DNA of 64,000 bases from Pseudomonadota bacterium (GTDB lineage Bacteria; Pseudomonadota; Alphaproteobacteria; Rhodobacterales; Rhodobacteraceae): assembly GCA_020161615.1 (NCBI GenBank), contig JAIUPD010000015.1, forward strand, positions 22,784 to 86,783. Direction: 5' to 3'. Below the pieces are notes generated by a model, which saw only the letters and a list, made by a program, of their open reading frames with translations, did not search any database and was not told where the DNA came from. The translations under genes were made by a program, and so were the position numbers. Position 1 is the stretch's first letter. Every line of letters starts with the position of its first letter. Of this stretch, positions 9,700-17,933 are shown in pieces.

Positions 9700-11105
9700 A
9701 CCCCTGCGACCCCGCTTTCCTGACCGGGCTGGAGGCTTTGCTGCCCCCGGGCGTCCTGCGGGTGCCCGAGGAACGCTATCTGACCGAACTCCGCGGCCGC
9801 TATCGGGGTCAGGCGGGCGCCGTGGCCTGCCCCGGCTCGGTCGAGGAGGTCGCGACCATCCTGCGCGCGGCGCACGAGGCGCGGGTGGGCGTGGTGCCCT
9901 ACGCGGGCGGCACGGGGCTGGTCGCGGGGCAGGTGATGTCCGGGGGACCGCTGCCGCTGGTCCTGTCGGTCGAACGGTTGAACCGGCTGCGCAGCGTCGA
10001 GCCTCTGGGCAATGTGCTGGTGGCCGAGGCCGGTTGCATCCTGGCCGATGTGCAGGCAGCGGCCGAGGGCGCGGACAGGCTGTTTCCGATGTCGCTGGGA
10101 TCGGAGGGCTCGGCCCGGATCGGCGGGCTTCTGGGGACCAACGCGGGCGGCACCGGCGTGTTGCGCTACGGCACGATGCGGGAACTGGCGCTGGGGCTGG
10201 AGGTGGTTCTGGCCGACGGACGGGTGATCCACGGGCTGAAGAGGCTGCGCAAGAACAACATGGGCTACGACCTCCGGCATCTGATGATCGGCTCCGAAGG
10301 GACGCTGGGGGTGATCACGGCCGCGGCGCTGCGGCTCTTCCCCCGCCCGGCGCGCACCGGCGCCGCGCTGATCGTCGTGCCCTCGCCCGAGGCGGCGCTG
10401 CGGCTGCTGGCCCTGGCCCAGGCGCGGCTGGGCGAGGGCGTCTCGGGCTTCGAGCTGATCGGCGGGCAGGGGCTCCGGTTCCTGGCCGAGGTCATGCCGC
10501 AGATCCGCCAGCCCTTTGCCGAGCCGCCCGAGTGGCTGGTGCTGATCGACCTCGGGCTGGTGGCGGCGCTGGACCCGGCGACGGAGCTGGAGGGCCTGTT
10601 CGAGGCGGCGGTGGAATCGGACCTGGCGACGGATGGCGTGATCGCCGGCAGCGAGGCGCAGCGCGCCGCCTTCTGGCAGATGCGCGAGGCGATCCCCGAA
10701 GCGAACCGCAAGATCGGCGCCGTGGCCTCGCATGACGTGTCGCTGCCGCTGTCGGCGCTGCCCGCCTTCATCGCCGAGGCCGGCGTGGCCCTGGCCGCCC
10801 TGGGCGACATGCGGGTGAATTGCTTCGGCCATGTGGGCGACGGCAATCTGCATTACAACATCTTCCCAGGGCTGGGGCGGCACCGGGATGCCTATGACGG
10901 GCTGCGCGACCGGGTGACCGAGACGGTACACGACCTGGTGCATGGCTTCGGCGGTTCGGTCAGCGCCGAGCACGGGGTGGGGCGGCTGAAGACCGGTGAT
11001 CTGGTGCGCTATGTCGATCCGGTGGCGGTCTCGGTCATGCGCTCGATCAAGGCGGCGCTGGACCCGGCGGGGATCCTGAACCCGGGGGCGGTCCTGGAAG
11101 GCTGA
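9693..11105 (+). CDS. FAD-linked D-2-hydroxyacid dehydrogenase (GlcD/D2HGDH-like)
   Basis: A 470-residue flavoprotein with an N-terminal FAD-binding domain of the PCMH/VAO type (residues about 35-215, with PYAGGTGLVAGQ and MSLGSEGSARIGGLLGTNAGG split across the fold) and a C-terminal FAD-oxidase domain ending HVGDGNLHYNI and SAEHGVGRLK. It oxidises a D-2-hydroxyacid, most likely D-2-hydroxyglutarate or D-lactate, passing electrons to a carrier. No glcE/glcF partners are next to it, which argues against a three-subunit glycolate oxidase. It overlaps the DUF1697 gene by seven bases and closes this plus-strand run. Confidence 0.88.
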   Translation: MLNPCDPAFLTGLEALLPPGVLRVPEERYLTELRGRYRGQAGAVACPGSVEEVATILRAAHEARVGVVPYAGGTGLVAGQVMSGGPLPLVLSVERLNRLRSVEPLGNVLVAEAGCILADVQAAAEGADRLFPMSLGSEGSARIGGLLGTNAGGTGVLRYGTMRELALGLEVVLADGRVIHGLKRLRKNNMGYDLRHLMIGSEGTLGVITAAALRLFPRPARTGAALIVVPSPEAALRLLALAQARLGEGVSGFELIGGQGLRFLAEVMPQIRQPFAEPPEWLVLIDLGLVAALDPATELEGLFEAAVESDLATDGVIAGSEAQRAAFWQMREAIPEANRKIGAVASHDVSLPLSALPAFIAEAGVALAALGDMRVNCFGHVGDGNLHYNIFPGLGRHRDAYDGLRDRVTETVHDLVHGFGGSVSAEHGVGRLKTGDLVRYVDPVAVSVMRSIKAALDPAGILNPGAVLEG

Positions 11106-11480
11106 GGGGTTTCGCCCTCGGCCGCGATGCCTCCGGCGCCGAGGCCCCAGGAAACGAAACGGGGGGCGACCGGCGGCGCGGCGGTGCCGCCGCGCCGAAA
11201 CAGGTAGGGGGGCCGTCTGCCCCCCTCTTGGCCTGACGGCCAATTCACCCCCCGAGGATATTTGAAGCGCAAAGAAGGCGGCTTAACGCCCCTTTAACCT
11301 TCATCTTTGTTCTAGAAATATCCTCGGAGGTTTCCAAAGGGGGACCGAGGGTCCCCTTTGGCGGGGGTGAGCGGCGTCTCGGAAACGCGCCAGTGGCGCG
11401 CCTCTGGCCGCGAACGCCGCGCCCGTGGCGCGGCTGGGAGTCGAGGGGGCTGGCCCCCCGCGTGGCTCGGCCCGCGCGGC
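11106..11480. repeat. Hairpin-rich dispersed repeat, copy 1 (convergent gap)
   Basis: This 377-base gap between convergent genes has no convincing reading frame. It holds a chain of inverted repeats: a GC-rich stem near 11180-11205, a GGGGGG/CCCCCC hairpin near 11207-11225, two opposed arms CCGAGGATATTT (11249-11260) and AAATATCCTCGG (11317-11328), a CAAAGGGG...CCCCTTTG stem near 11334-11362, and GCGCC/GGCGC stems. Almost the whole stretch is repeated in reverse orientation at 40301-40620. It may act as a two-way terminator. Confidence 0.8.
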
Positions 11481-11482
11481 GC

Positions 11483-12388
11483 TCAGGCCGGGAACGTCTC
11501 GATCGGGACGCGGGTGCCGGCCGGCAGCGAGACACCCCAGGGCAGCAGCAGCGCCGTGGCGGCAAGCGTTTCGGCCAGCCAGAGCGCCAGCGCGGGGCCG
11601 TTGTTCGCGTGATTCACCGGCCCGTCCGGCGCGTCGAGCACCAGTTTCGAGGGCGCCCAGACGATGGTGCGGCCCTGGCGGATCGCCCAGTCGATCTCGG
11701 TCCGGCTTTCAACCACCAGGCAGCGGCGGTCGCGGGCGGCCAGCGCCCAGGCGTTCAGCCCGATGCTGAGCAGGTCGATGCGTTGCTGTACGGCGCGCAC
11801 GGCGACCTCGGGGCGGGGCAGGTCGGGCAGCCCGGTGCAGAGGATGACCGGCGCCCCGCGCGCCTCCAGCCGGTCGATCCGGCCTGAGAAATCCGGGGCG
11901 GCGATGGCGGCGTTGTCCATATAGACCACCAGCGGATGGGTCGCGTTGCCCTCGACCTGGATCGGCGCTGCGGCGCGGGTGCGGGCGATCTCGACCCCCA
12001 GCTTGAAGGGGCCGCGGTCGAGTTTCTCGATCCGCACGAAGGCGCGCATCGCCCTGGGATGGGTCAGGATGCGTTCCGCGACATTCTCGGCCAGCGTCTC
12101 CAGCAGGTTCAGCCGTCCGGCGGCCAGCGCGTCGGTGATCGCCTCGGTGATCGTGTCATAGGACATGATGCGGTCGACATCGTCGTCGATCGGCCCCTGG
12201 GGTGGCAACACCTCGACCACGACATTGAACATCAGCCGTTGCGAATGGCCGCGTTCGGTCTGGAAGGCGCCGATCTCGGCCTCGACCAGATAGTCGCGCA
12301 GCGCGATCCGGTCGCGGGGATCGGCCGAGGCGGTGGCTTCGGCGCGCTCTTCGGGATGGGCGAAGGCGAGATGGATGTCGGTGCTCAT
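11483..12388 (-). CDS. folB: Dihydroneopterin aldolase FolB with C-terminal kinase-like extension
   Basis: FolB converts dihydroneopterin to 6-hydroxymethyl-dihydropterin in folate synthesis. The 301-residue protein is over twice the usual length of about 120. Residues about 25-135 are the FolB domain (RDYLVEAEIGAFQTERGH, MSYDTITEAI, LNLLETLAENVAERIL, IEKLDRGPFKLGVEI). Residues about 150-300 look like a reduced amino-acid-kinase fold: the order of a first strand, GAPVILCTG, a helical AVRAVQQRIDLLSIGLNAWA, GRTIVWAPSKLVL and ALALWLAETLAATALLL resembles MfnE-type small-molecule kinases, but the glycine loops are degraded. folP is not adjacent. Confidence 0.85.
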   Translation of the reverse strand: MSTDIHLAFAHPEERAEATASADPRDRIALRDYLVEAEIGAFQTERGHSQRLMFNVVVEVLPPQGPIDDDVDRIMSYDTITEAITDALAAGRLNLLETLAENVAERILTHPRAMRAFVRIEKLDRGPFKLGVEIARTRAAAPIQVEGNATHPLVVYMDNAAIAAPDFSGRIDRLEARGAPVILCTGLPDLPRPEVAVRAVQQRIDLLSIGLNAWALAARDRRCLVVESRTEIDWAIRQGRTIVWAPSKLVLDAPDGPVNHANNGPALALWLAETLAATALLLPWGVSLPAGTRVPIETFPA

Positions 12389-12511
12389 GGCGAGCCTCGC
12401 GTCAGGGATGCTGCCCGGGACTTATCCTCTGCGCGCGTTCTTGCCCAGCCCGCAGGCGGCATGCCGGGGCCCGGGCGCGACGCCCCGGGTTTCCGAAAGG
12501 CGGCGGGCGGG

Positions 12512-13168
12512 TCAGTTGAGCGTCAGGCGCACCGGTTCGCGGTAGAAGAGATGCGAGCCGAACTGGGCGGTGCGGTGAAAGCTCTGGGCCCAGCGGGGCC
12601 GCACACCGGTGGTGTGGAAATGCGTCGCGCCATCGGTCAGTTCGCGCGGTGCGCCCGAAAGCATGATCTGGGCGATGGCATTGGCCAGCCGGCGGGCCGA
12701 GGGTTCGACCATCTCACGCGAGCGGCCATTGCAGGCATAGGAGAACTGGCAGGCGTTGCGGTGCTCGGCGTTCTGGTGGACGACGCCGCAGACGCTGTTG
12801 GGGTAATTCGGCAGGTCCACGCGGTTCAGGATCACCTCGGCCACGGCGAACTGGCCATAGACATCCTCGCCCCGTGCCTCGTGATAGATCGCCTCGGCCA
12901 GGCATTGCACGGGGGTGTCGTTCGATTGCGGCATGGCCATCAGATAGGACGCGTCATAGCGCAGGATATCGGCGGGGTTGTCGAAGGGCGTCGTCGCCCG
13001 GCTGACCAGCGAGGAACTGACCCCGCGCATCGCCTCGCGTTCGGCGCTGAAGGCCAGCGCGAGCGACTGCTCGAGCGGCAGATCGGCAGCGGCGCTCTGC
13101 GCCGAAAGGGTCAGGGCAAGCGCGGTCCCGAAGGCCGCGAGCCGGTTCACGAATCCCATACCGTCCAT
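12512..13168 (-). CDS. SleB-type cell wall hydrolase (exported)
   Basis: A 218-residue secreted peptidoglycan hydrolase of the SleB/CwlJ family. A signal peptide (about residues 6-28, ending AAAD) precedes a spacer, and the hydrolase domain covers residues about 85-215. Family motifs are CLAEAIYHEARGE with the catalytic glutamate, AVAEVILNRV, and the C-terminal ATHFHTT with SHLFYR. In Gram-negative bacteria this family works in wall remodelling rather than spore germination. The start could also be the Met at residue 4. The 294-base gap upstream carries its promoter and nothing else I recognise. Confidence 0.88.
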   Translation of the reverse strand: MDGMGFVNRLAAFGTALALTLSAQSAAADLPLEQSLALAFSAEREAMRGVSSSLVSRATTPFDNPADILRYDASYLMAMPQSNDTPVQCLAEAIYHEARGEDVYGQFAVAEVILNRVDLPNYPNSVCGVVHQNAEHRNACQFSYACNGRSREMVEPSARRLANAIAQIMLSGAPRELTDGATHFHTTGVRPRWAQSFHRTAQFGSHLFYREPVRLTLN

Positions 13169-13462
13169 CCTATGTCAGCCGAGGGCAGCACGAAGGCCAT
13201 GCCAAAGGCGTCCGGTGTGCCGCCAGGATGCGGCATCTTCTGTGTCGTTTTCTGTCGTTTTCGCGACGGTGGCGGCCCGGTGTCCCCCCCTGGCACGCCG
13301 CTCATCTGCCCATCGATTAGCGCAAAACGCGTTCCAAGTCCACAATATGACAGGGTTTTCCCCGGCCGCCCTCCGGCGGGCGATGCCGCGCTGCCGCATG
13401 GAAGCAATACCCCCGCCTGAGTCGCGTCGAATTTCCCGCAAGATTCAACGGCGGAACGTCAG

Positions 13463-16030
13463 TCAGCGAAGGTCTGGCATTTCCTCGGCAGCATCTTCGG
13501 CCTTGAGAGTCAACTGCGCTGCGGCGAGGCGGGCGACCGGCACGCGATAGGGCGAGCAGGACACGTAATCGAAGCCCGCCGCCCGGCAGAAGGCTATCGA
13601 TTCGGGCGAGCCGCCATGCTCGCCGCAAATCGACAATGTCAGACTTTTGCGGGCCCGGCGCCCGCGCTCGGCGGCGATGAGCAGCAACTCACCCACGCCG
13701 TCGGTGTCGAGGACGTGGAACGGATCTTCGGGGAAGACGCCGGCCTGGATGTAATAGGACATGAAGCGCCCGGCGTCGTCGCGCGACAGGCCATAGGTCA
13801 TCTGCGTCAGGTCGTTGGTGCCGAAGGACATGAAATCGGCGTGTTGGGCGATTTCGCCCGCCCTGAGGGCGGCGCGGGGCGTTTCCACCATCACCCCCAG
13901 CCGATACTCGAAGGCCGAGCCCTTGGCCACCCGAACCGCCGCTGCCACGGCGTCGATGCGGGCCTTGACCAGTTCGACCTCGCGCATGGCCGAAACCAGC
14001 GGGATCATGATCTCGGGCACGACCTTCTCGCCGCGCTTGGCGGTCTCGATCGTGGCCTCGAAGATGGCGCGGGCCTGCATTTCGTAGATCTCGGGCAGGG
14101 TCACGCCCAGCCGCACGCCGCGCAGGCCCAGCATCGGGTTGAACTCGGCCAGTTCCTCGGCCCGGCGGGTGATTTCGGACAGGGGTTTGTCCAGCGCATC
14201 GGCGAGTTGCTTCATCCCCTCGCGGGTATGGGGCAGGAATTCATGCAGTGGCGGGTCGAAGAGCCTGATGCAGACCGGCAGGCCCTGCATGATCGAGAAG
14301 AGCTCCTTGAAATCCGACCGCTGCATCGGCAGAAGCCGCGCCAGCGCCGCTGCCCGGTCCTGCCCGGTATCGGCGAAGATCATCTCGCGCATGACAGTCA
14401 GGCGGTCATCCTCGAAGAACATGTGTTCGGTACGACACAGGCCGATCCCCTCGGCCTTGAAATTCCGGGCCGAGCGGGCATCGGACGGCGTGTCGGCATT
14501 GGCGCGGACGCCGATGTCGCGGATTTCGTCAGCCCAGTCGAGCAGGGTATTGAACCACCGGTCGGTGGCGGGTTCCAGCATGGTAACGGCGCCGCGCAGC
14601 ACCTCGCCCACGGTGCCGTCGATGGTGATCAGCTCGCCCTCGTCCAGGACATGGCGGCCGGTGTGCAACTGGCGGTTCCTGGCGTCAATGCGGATACCGG
14701 TGGCGCCGACGATGCAGGGCACGCCCAGGCCCCGGCCGATCACCGCCGCATGGCTGGTCATGCCGCCGCGCTCGGTCAGGACGCCCGCCGCCGCATGCAT
14801 GCCGCGGATATCCTCGGGCGAGGTTTCGCGGCGCACGAGGATGCAGGGTTCCCCGCGCGAGGCCGAGGCCTGGGCCGCGGTCGAGGTAAAGACCAGCCGC
14901 CCGGTCGAGGCGCCGGGGCTGGCGGGGATGCCGCGGGCCAGAACCTCACGCGGGCCGCGGGGATCGACCTGCCGGTGCAGCAGTTCCGACAGCGCGCGGG
15001 GGGTGACGCGGGTCAGCGCCTCCTTGCGGGTGATGATCCCGTCCTCGGCCAGCGAGACGGCGACGCGCACCGCCGCTCGGCTTGACCGCTGGACCTTCAG
15101 CGCGTCCAGCACCGCCACCTGGCCGTTGACGATAGTGAATTCGATCTGCATCTCCTCGCGCAGCTTCTGCCGGCAGATCTCGAGGTGGCGGACCAGCTGG
15201 GCAAAGGACTCGGGGTCCTGATCCTCGAGCGAGGGGCCGCGCGGGTCGCGGGTCAGGTAGATGGCCTGCGGGTTGTTCGACACGGCGCCGCGGTCCTGAC
15301 CGCCCAGCGCGTAGCGTCCGGTCACCTGTGGCGCGCCGGTCACCGGCTCGATCATCTGGATCACGCCCGCACCGGATTCGCTGGTGCCGAAGCCCCCGGC
15401 CATGGCCTGCACGACCAGGCCCAGCCCCGCCTCCTCGGGCGCGCCCTTCGCCTGGCGCAGCAGACGGGCCGAGGTCCCCTCCCAGGCGCGGGCCATGGAG
15501 CGCAGGACTTCGGCCAGCTGGCGCTTGGGGTCCTGCGGGAAAGGTTCCTCCATCTCTTTCTCGAAATCGTAGAGCGCGGCCTGCAGCGCCGGCAGGCAGG
15601 GCTCGCCCAGCGGAAAGAGGTCCGGGTCCAGTCGCGCCACATGCACCGCATAGGCCTGCACGAAGCCGAGATAGAGCGCGGTCGCCACCGCCTCGCCATG
15701 GGTTTTCGAAATCGTGGCGTGGCGTTCGTCGTTCATGCCGATGTTCAGGACCGCGCTGGGGCCGCCCCAATCCGAATTCTCGGCCGAGGGGCGCACCGAG
15801 AGCAGCTGGTCCGAGGCGAAGCGGCCGACCAGCCCGCCGAGGTCCGGCAATTGCCCGGCGGCAATGGCGCGCACGGCGTTGAAGGACAGCGCCACCGTCT
15901 TCGGCACCGGCAGGTCCAGCCGCACCAGCCGCTGCAGGCATTTCGCCCGCCAGCCATGCGTGCGCAGGGCGATGGGGGCCGAGCCGGTGATCTCGGAATA
16001 ATCGAGCAGGGTGAGATTGCTGATGGGCAT
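13463..16030 (-). CDS. ppdK: Pyruvate phosphate dikinase / PEP synthase family enzyme
   Basis: An 855-residue PEP-utilising enzyme interconverting pyruvate and PEP with ATP. The central phosphohistidine domain has GGMTSHAAVIGRGLGVPC (His427). The C-terminal barrel has the CGEHGG motif carrying the catalytic cysteine and FGTNDLTQM. The start at 16030 has GGAG upstream. The N-terminal nucleotide-binding part is unusual: it opens MPISNLTLLDYSEITG and lacks the standard N-terminal signature of PPDK (MTKWVY and the GGKGANL loop), keeping only a weaker HGWRAKCLQRLV counterpart. PPDK and PEP synthase are therefore hard to separate, though the C-terminal half is PPDK-like. Alternative open frames on the plus strand across this gene are composition shadows. 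Confidence 0.85.
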   Translation of the reverse strand: MPISNLTLLDYSEITGSAPIALRTHGWRAKCLQRLVRLDLPVPKTVALSFNAVRAIAAGQLPDLGGLVGRFASDQLLSVRPSAENSDWGGPSAVLNIGMNDERHATISKTHGEAVATALYLGFVQAYAVHVARLDPDLFPLGEPCLPALQAALYDFEKEMEEPFPQDPKRQLAEVLRSMARAWEGTSARLLRQAKGAPEEAGLGLVVQAMAGGFGTSESGAGVIQMIEPVTGAPQVTGRYALGGQDRGAVSNNPQAIYLTRDPRGPSLEDQDPESFAQLVRHLEICRQKLREEMQIEFTIVNGQVAVLDALKVQRSSRAAVRVAVSLAEDGIITRKEALTRVTPRALSELLHRQVDPRGPREVLARGIPASPGASTGRLVFTSTAAQASASRGEPCILVRRETSPEDIRGMHAAAGVLTERGGMTSHAAVIGRGLGVPCIVGATGIRIDARNRQLHTGRHVLDEGELITIDGTVGEVLRGAVTMLEPATDRWFNTLLDWADEIRDIGVRANADTPSDARSARNFKAEGIGLCRTEHMFFEDDRLTVMREMIFADTGQDRAAALARLLPMQRSDFKELFSIMQGLPVCIRLFDPPLHEFLPHTREGMKQLADALDKPLSEITRRAEELAEFNPMLGLRGVRLGVTLPEIYEMQARAIFEATIETAKRGEKVVPEIMIPLVSAMREVELVKARIDAVAAAVRVAKGSAFEYRLGVMVETPRAALRAGEIAQHADFMSFGTNDLTQMTYGLSRDDAGRFMSYYIQAGVFPEDPFHVLDTDGVGELLLIAAERGRRARKSLTLSICGEHGGSPESIAFCRAAGFDYVSCSPYRVPVARLAAAQLTLKAEDAAEEMPDLR

Positions 16031-16167
16031 GGGGGACTCCGTTCGCGGCGCAGGATAGCCCTGTCGCGCCACCGTGCAAGCGCAGAAATCCGGCGGGGCG
16101 AGGCGGTTCGGGGCAGGGCCCGGCCGCGGGGGGAGGCGGCAATCCGCCGCCCGTCGCCCCACCGGAC

Positions 16168-16192
16168 GGAACCGAGCCGGGATTGGACGGTT
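16168..16192 (+). promoter_or_regulatory. Near-consensus EcfG promoter
   Basis: GGAAC, 16 bases, then GGTT. The EcfG consensus is GGAAC-N16/17-CGTT, so one -10 base differs. It lies 54 bases upstream of the SH3 protein start. This is weaker than the other candidate sites in the region. Confidence 0.4.
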
Positions 16193-16246
16193 CTATCGCC
16201 AGACCGGGCGGAGGATGCGCTCTGCCCAGCGAAGATGGAGAAGACC

Positions 16247-16903
16247 ATGAAAGCCAAGATGCTGACCCTTGCCACCCTGTCGGTGGCGGCCCTTGCCGCC
16301 TCGTCGATGGGCGCCGCTGCCCTGACCGCCGCTGCCTCGGCCGACCTGAACCTGCGCGCGGGCCCGGGCCCCGACTTCCGCATCCTCGACGTCATCCAGA
16401 ACGGCGAATCGGTTACCGTCGACGGTTGTCTGGCCAGCCAGGAATGGTGCGAGGTGCAGACGGCCTCGGGCAGCGGCTGGGCCTATGCGCCCTATCTCAT
16501 GTTCGACGAGGCCGGCGAGATGAAACCGCTGGCGCAGGTCACCTCGCAGACCGTCACCGTGATCGAGGACACCAGCCCCCGTGACGAGGCGACTCTGATC
16601 GCCGGCGGCATCGGCGCCGTGGCGGGCGCGCTGATCGCCGGTCCCATCGGCGCTATCGCCGGTGGCATGGCCACGGGGATCGCCGCCAATGCTTCGGTCG
16701 ACCCGGAGGTCGAGGTCTATGTCCGCAACAACCCGGTGCAGCCCGTCTTCCTGTCGGGTGAGGCGGTGGTCGGCGCCCAGGTCCCCTCGGGCGTGACGGT
16801 CTATGAAGTGCCGGATAACCAGGGTGTCGCCTATCTGAACATCAATGGCGACACCGTGCTGGTTGACCGTTCTGACATGCGGGTGATCGGCGTGGTGCGC
16901 TGA
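16247..16903 (+). CDS. Exported SH3 / glycine-zipper protein
   Basis: A 218-residue exported protein. A signal peptide (residues 1 to about 26) is followed by a bacterial SH3 domain (about 28-85, LTAAASADLNLRAGPGPDF through GWAYAPYLMF). A glycine-zipper membrane-interacting segment follows (about 122-150, alternating Gly and Ala), and then a DUF1236-like C-terminal domain repeats the theme PSGVTVYEVPDN. Such proteins usually sit in the periplasm or at the outer membrane and respond to envelope stress. GGAG lies six bases before the chosen ATG, better than the ATG four codons upstream. A possible EcfG promoter precedes it. Confidence 0.8.
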   Translation: MKAKMLTLATLSVAALAASSMGAAALTAAASADLNLRAGPGPDFRILDVIQNGESVTVDGCLASQEWCEVQTASGSGWAYAPYLMFDEAGEMKPLAQVTSQTVTVIEDTSPRDEATLIAGGIGAVAGALIAGPIGAIAGGMATGIAANASVDPEVEVYVRNNPVQPVFLSGEAVVGAQVPSGVTVYEVPDNQGVAYLNINGDTVLVDRSDMRVIGVVR

Positions 16904-17041
16904 CCCCCGACCGGCCGGCACCTTTGGTCCGGTTCGGGCGCGGCCCCCGTGATGGGGTCGCGCTCCTCTGGCGTTTCTTCTCAGGTATTTGTTATTAAAT
17001 AATTATTTTGCCGCTTTTTTGCTCTGGATGCGGAAAAAGTC

Positions 17042-17066
17042 GGAACCGAATCTGCCCCCGGACGTT
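17042..17066 (+). promoter_or_regulatory. EcfG promoter upstream of PRC-barrel gene
   Basis: GGAAC (17042-17046), a 16-base spacer and CGTT (17063-17066) match the alphaproteobacterial general-stress sigma factor consensus exactly. The PRC-barrel start codon is 47 bases further on. Confidence 0.75.
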
Positions 17067-17112
17067 TCCCTGTCAGCGACGCAGCAAGCGTCACAAACGA
17101 CAGGAGATGACG

Positions 17113-17835
17113 ATGCAGATGCAACCGAAGAAACTCTTCCCCTTTGTCCTGGCCCTGGCGATGACCGCCGGTTCGACCGCGGTTTACGCGCAATCGGGCA
17201 CGCTGGGCGCCACCGTCGACTCGACGACGAGCGCGGCGACCGAGACCGCCGAAGGCCTGACCGCCGATGCCACCGGCAGCGCGTCGACCTCGGCCAATAC
17301 CGAACTCTGCGCGGACGGCGCCGCTTGCGCCGATGCCGATGCTTCGGCCGAAGCCGAGATGGACAGCGACACGACCCTGACCCCGGGTGCGGCCTCGACC
17401 GATACCAGCGTCGCGGGCTCGACCGAGGCGATGGGCAATGCCCAGACCGACTCGATGGCCGCGGGTGAAAGCGACGCCTCGACCATGCCGATGGGCGATG
17501 CCTCGGCGACCGCCGAGACCGAGCTGACCGATGAGGGCGAGACCCTGGTCGATGTGGCCACGGTTGCTGAACTCGACTCGCTGATCGGCGCGCGCGCCTA
17601 TGACGCCAACGCGGAATGGATCGGCGAGATCAGCGCCGTGCTCCCGGCTGATGCCGAGGGGAACGAAGAGCGCTTCGTGATCGACATCGGCGGTTTCCTC
17701 GGGATCGGCGAAAAGCCGGTGGCCCTGACCGCCGAGGACCTGCGGGTCGCGGTGGATGCGGAAGGTGACGTGGAACACGTCGTCGTCTCGCGCACCGAGG
17801 CCGAGCTGGAAGCGATGCCGGAAGTCGAGATGTAA
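17113..17835 (+). CDS. Exported PRC-barrel domain protein with Ala/Thr/Asp-rich linker
   Basis: A 240-residue exported protein. The signal peptide (about residues 1-29, ending VYAQ) is followed by about 110 residues of low-complexity acidic sequence rich in Ala, Thr, Ser, Asp and Glu with few hydrophobics. A PRC-barrel domain (about 150-235) then contains LIGARAYDANAEWIGEIS and FLGIGEKPVALTAEDLR. AGGAG six bases before the ATG at 17113 favours it over the ATG at 17107. The likely role is a periplasmic stress or binding protein. An EcfG promoter lies upstream and a terminator downstream, so it is a monocistronic stress-regulated gene. Confidence 0.85.
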   Translation: MQMQPKKLFPFVLALAMTAGSTAVYAQSGTLGATVDSTTSAATETAEGLTADATGSASTSANTELCADGAACADADASAEAEMDSDTTLTPGAASTDTSVAGSTEAMGNAQTDSMAAGESDASTMPMGDASATAETELTDEGETLVDVATVAELDSLIGARAYDANAEWIGEISAVLPADAEGNEERFVIDIGGFLGIGEKPVALTAEDLRVAVDAEGDVEHVVVSRTEAELEAMPEVEM

Positions 17836-17857
17836 TCCGGTTCTACAAAGACGTGAC

Positions 17858-17883
17858 GCGGGGCCCTTCGGGGCCCCGCATTT
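17858..17883 (+). terminator. Rho-independent terminator after PRC-barrel gene
   Basis: An 8-bp stem GCGGGGCC / GGCCCCGC with a CTTCGG-type loop, followed by ATTTC. Confidence 0.8.
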
Positions 17884-17933
17884 CGTATATCCTGCCGATT
17901 CATCGCATCCCTTTTCAGACCGAGGTCCGGACA

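Noticed and set aside
11106-11480. Possible insertion sequence
   Set aside because: No transposase frame, no target duplication visible; the element is made of hairpins only and matches a second copy in a like position.
13616-15085. Plus-strand open frames opposite ppdK
   Set aside because: The minus strand carries a clear PEP-utilising enzyme with catalytic motifs; the plus frames mirror its codon pattern.
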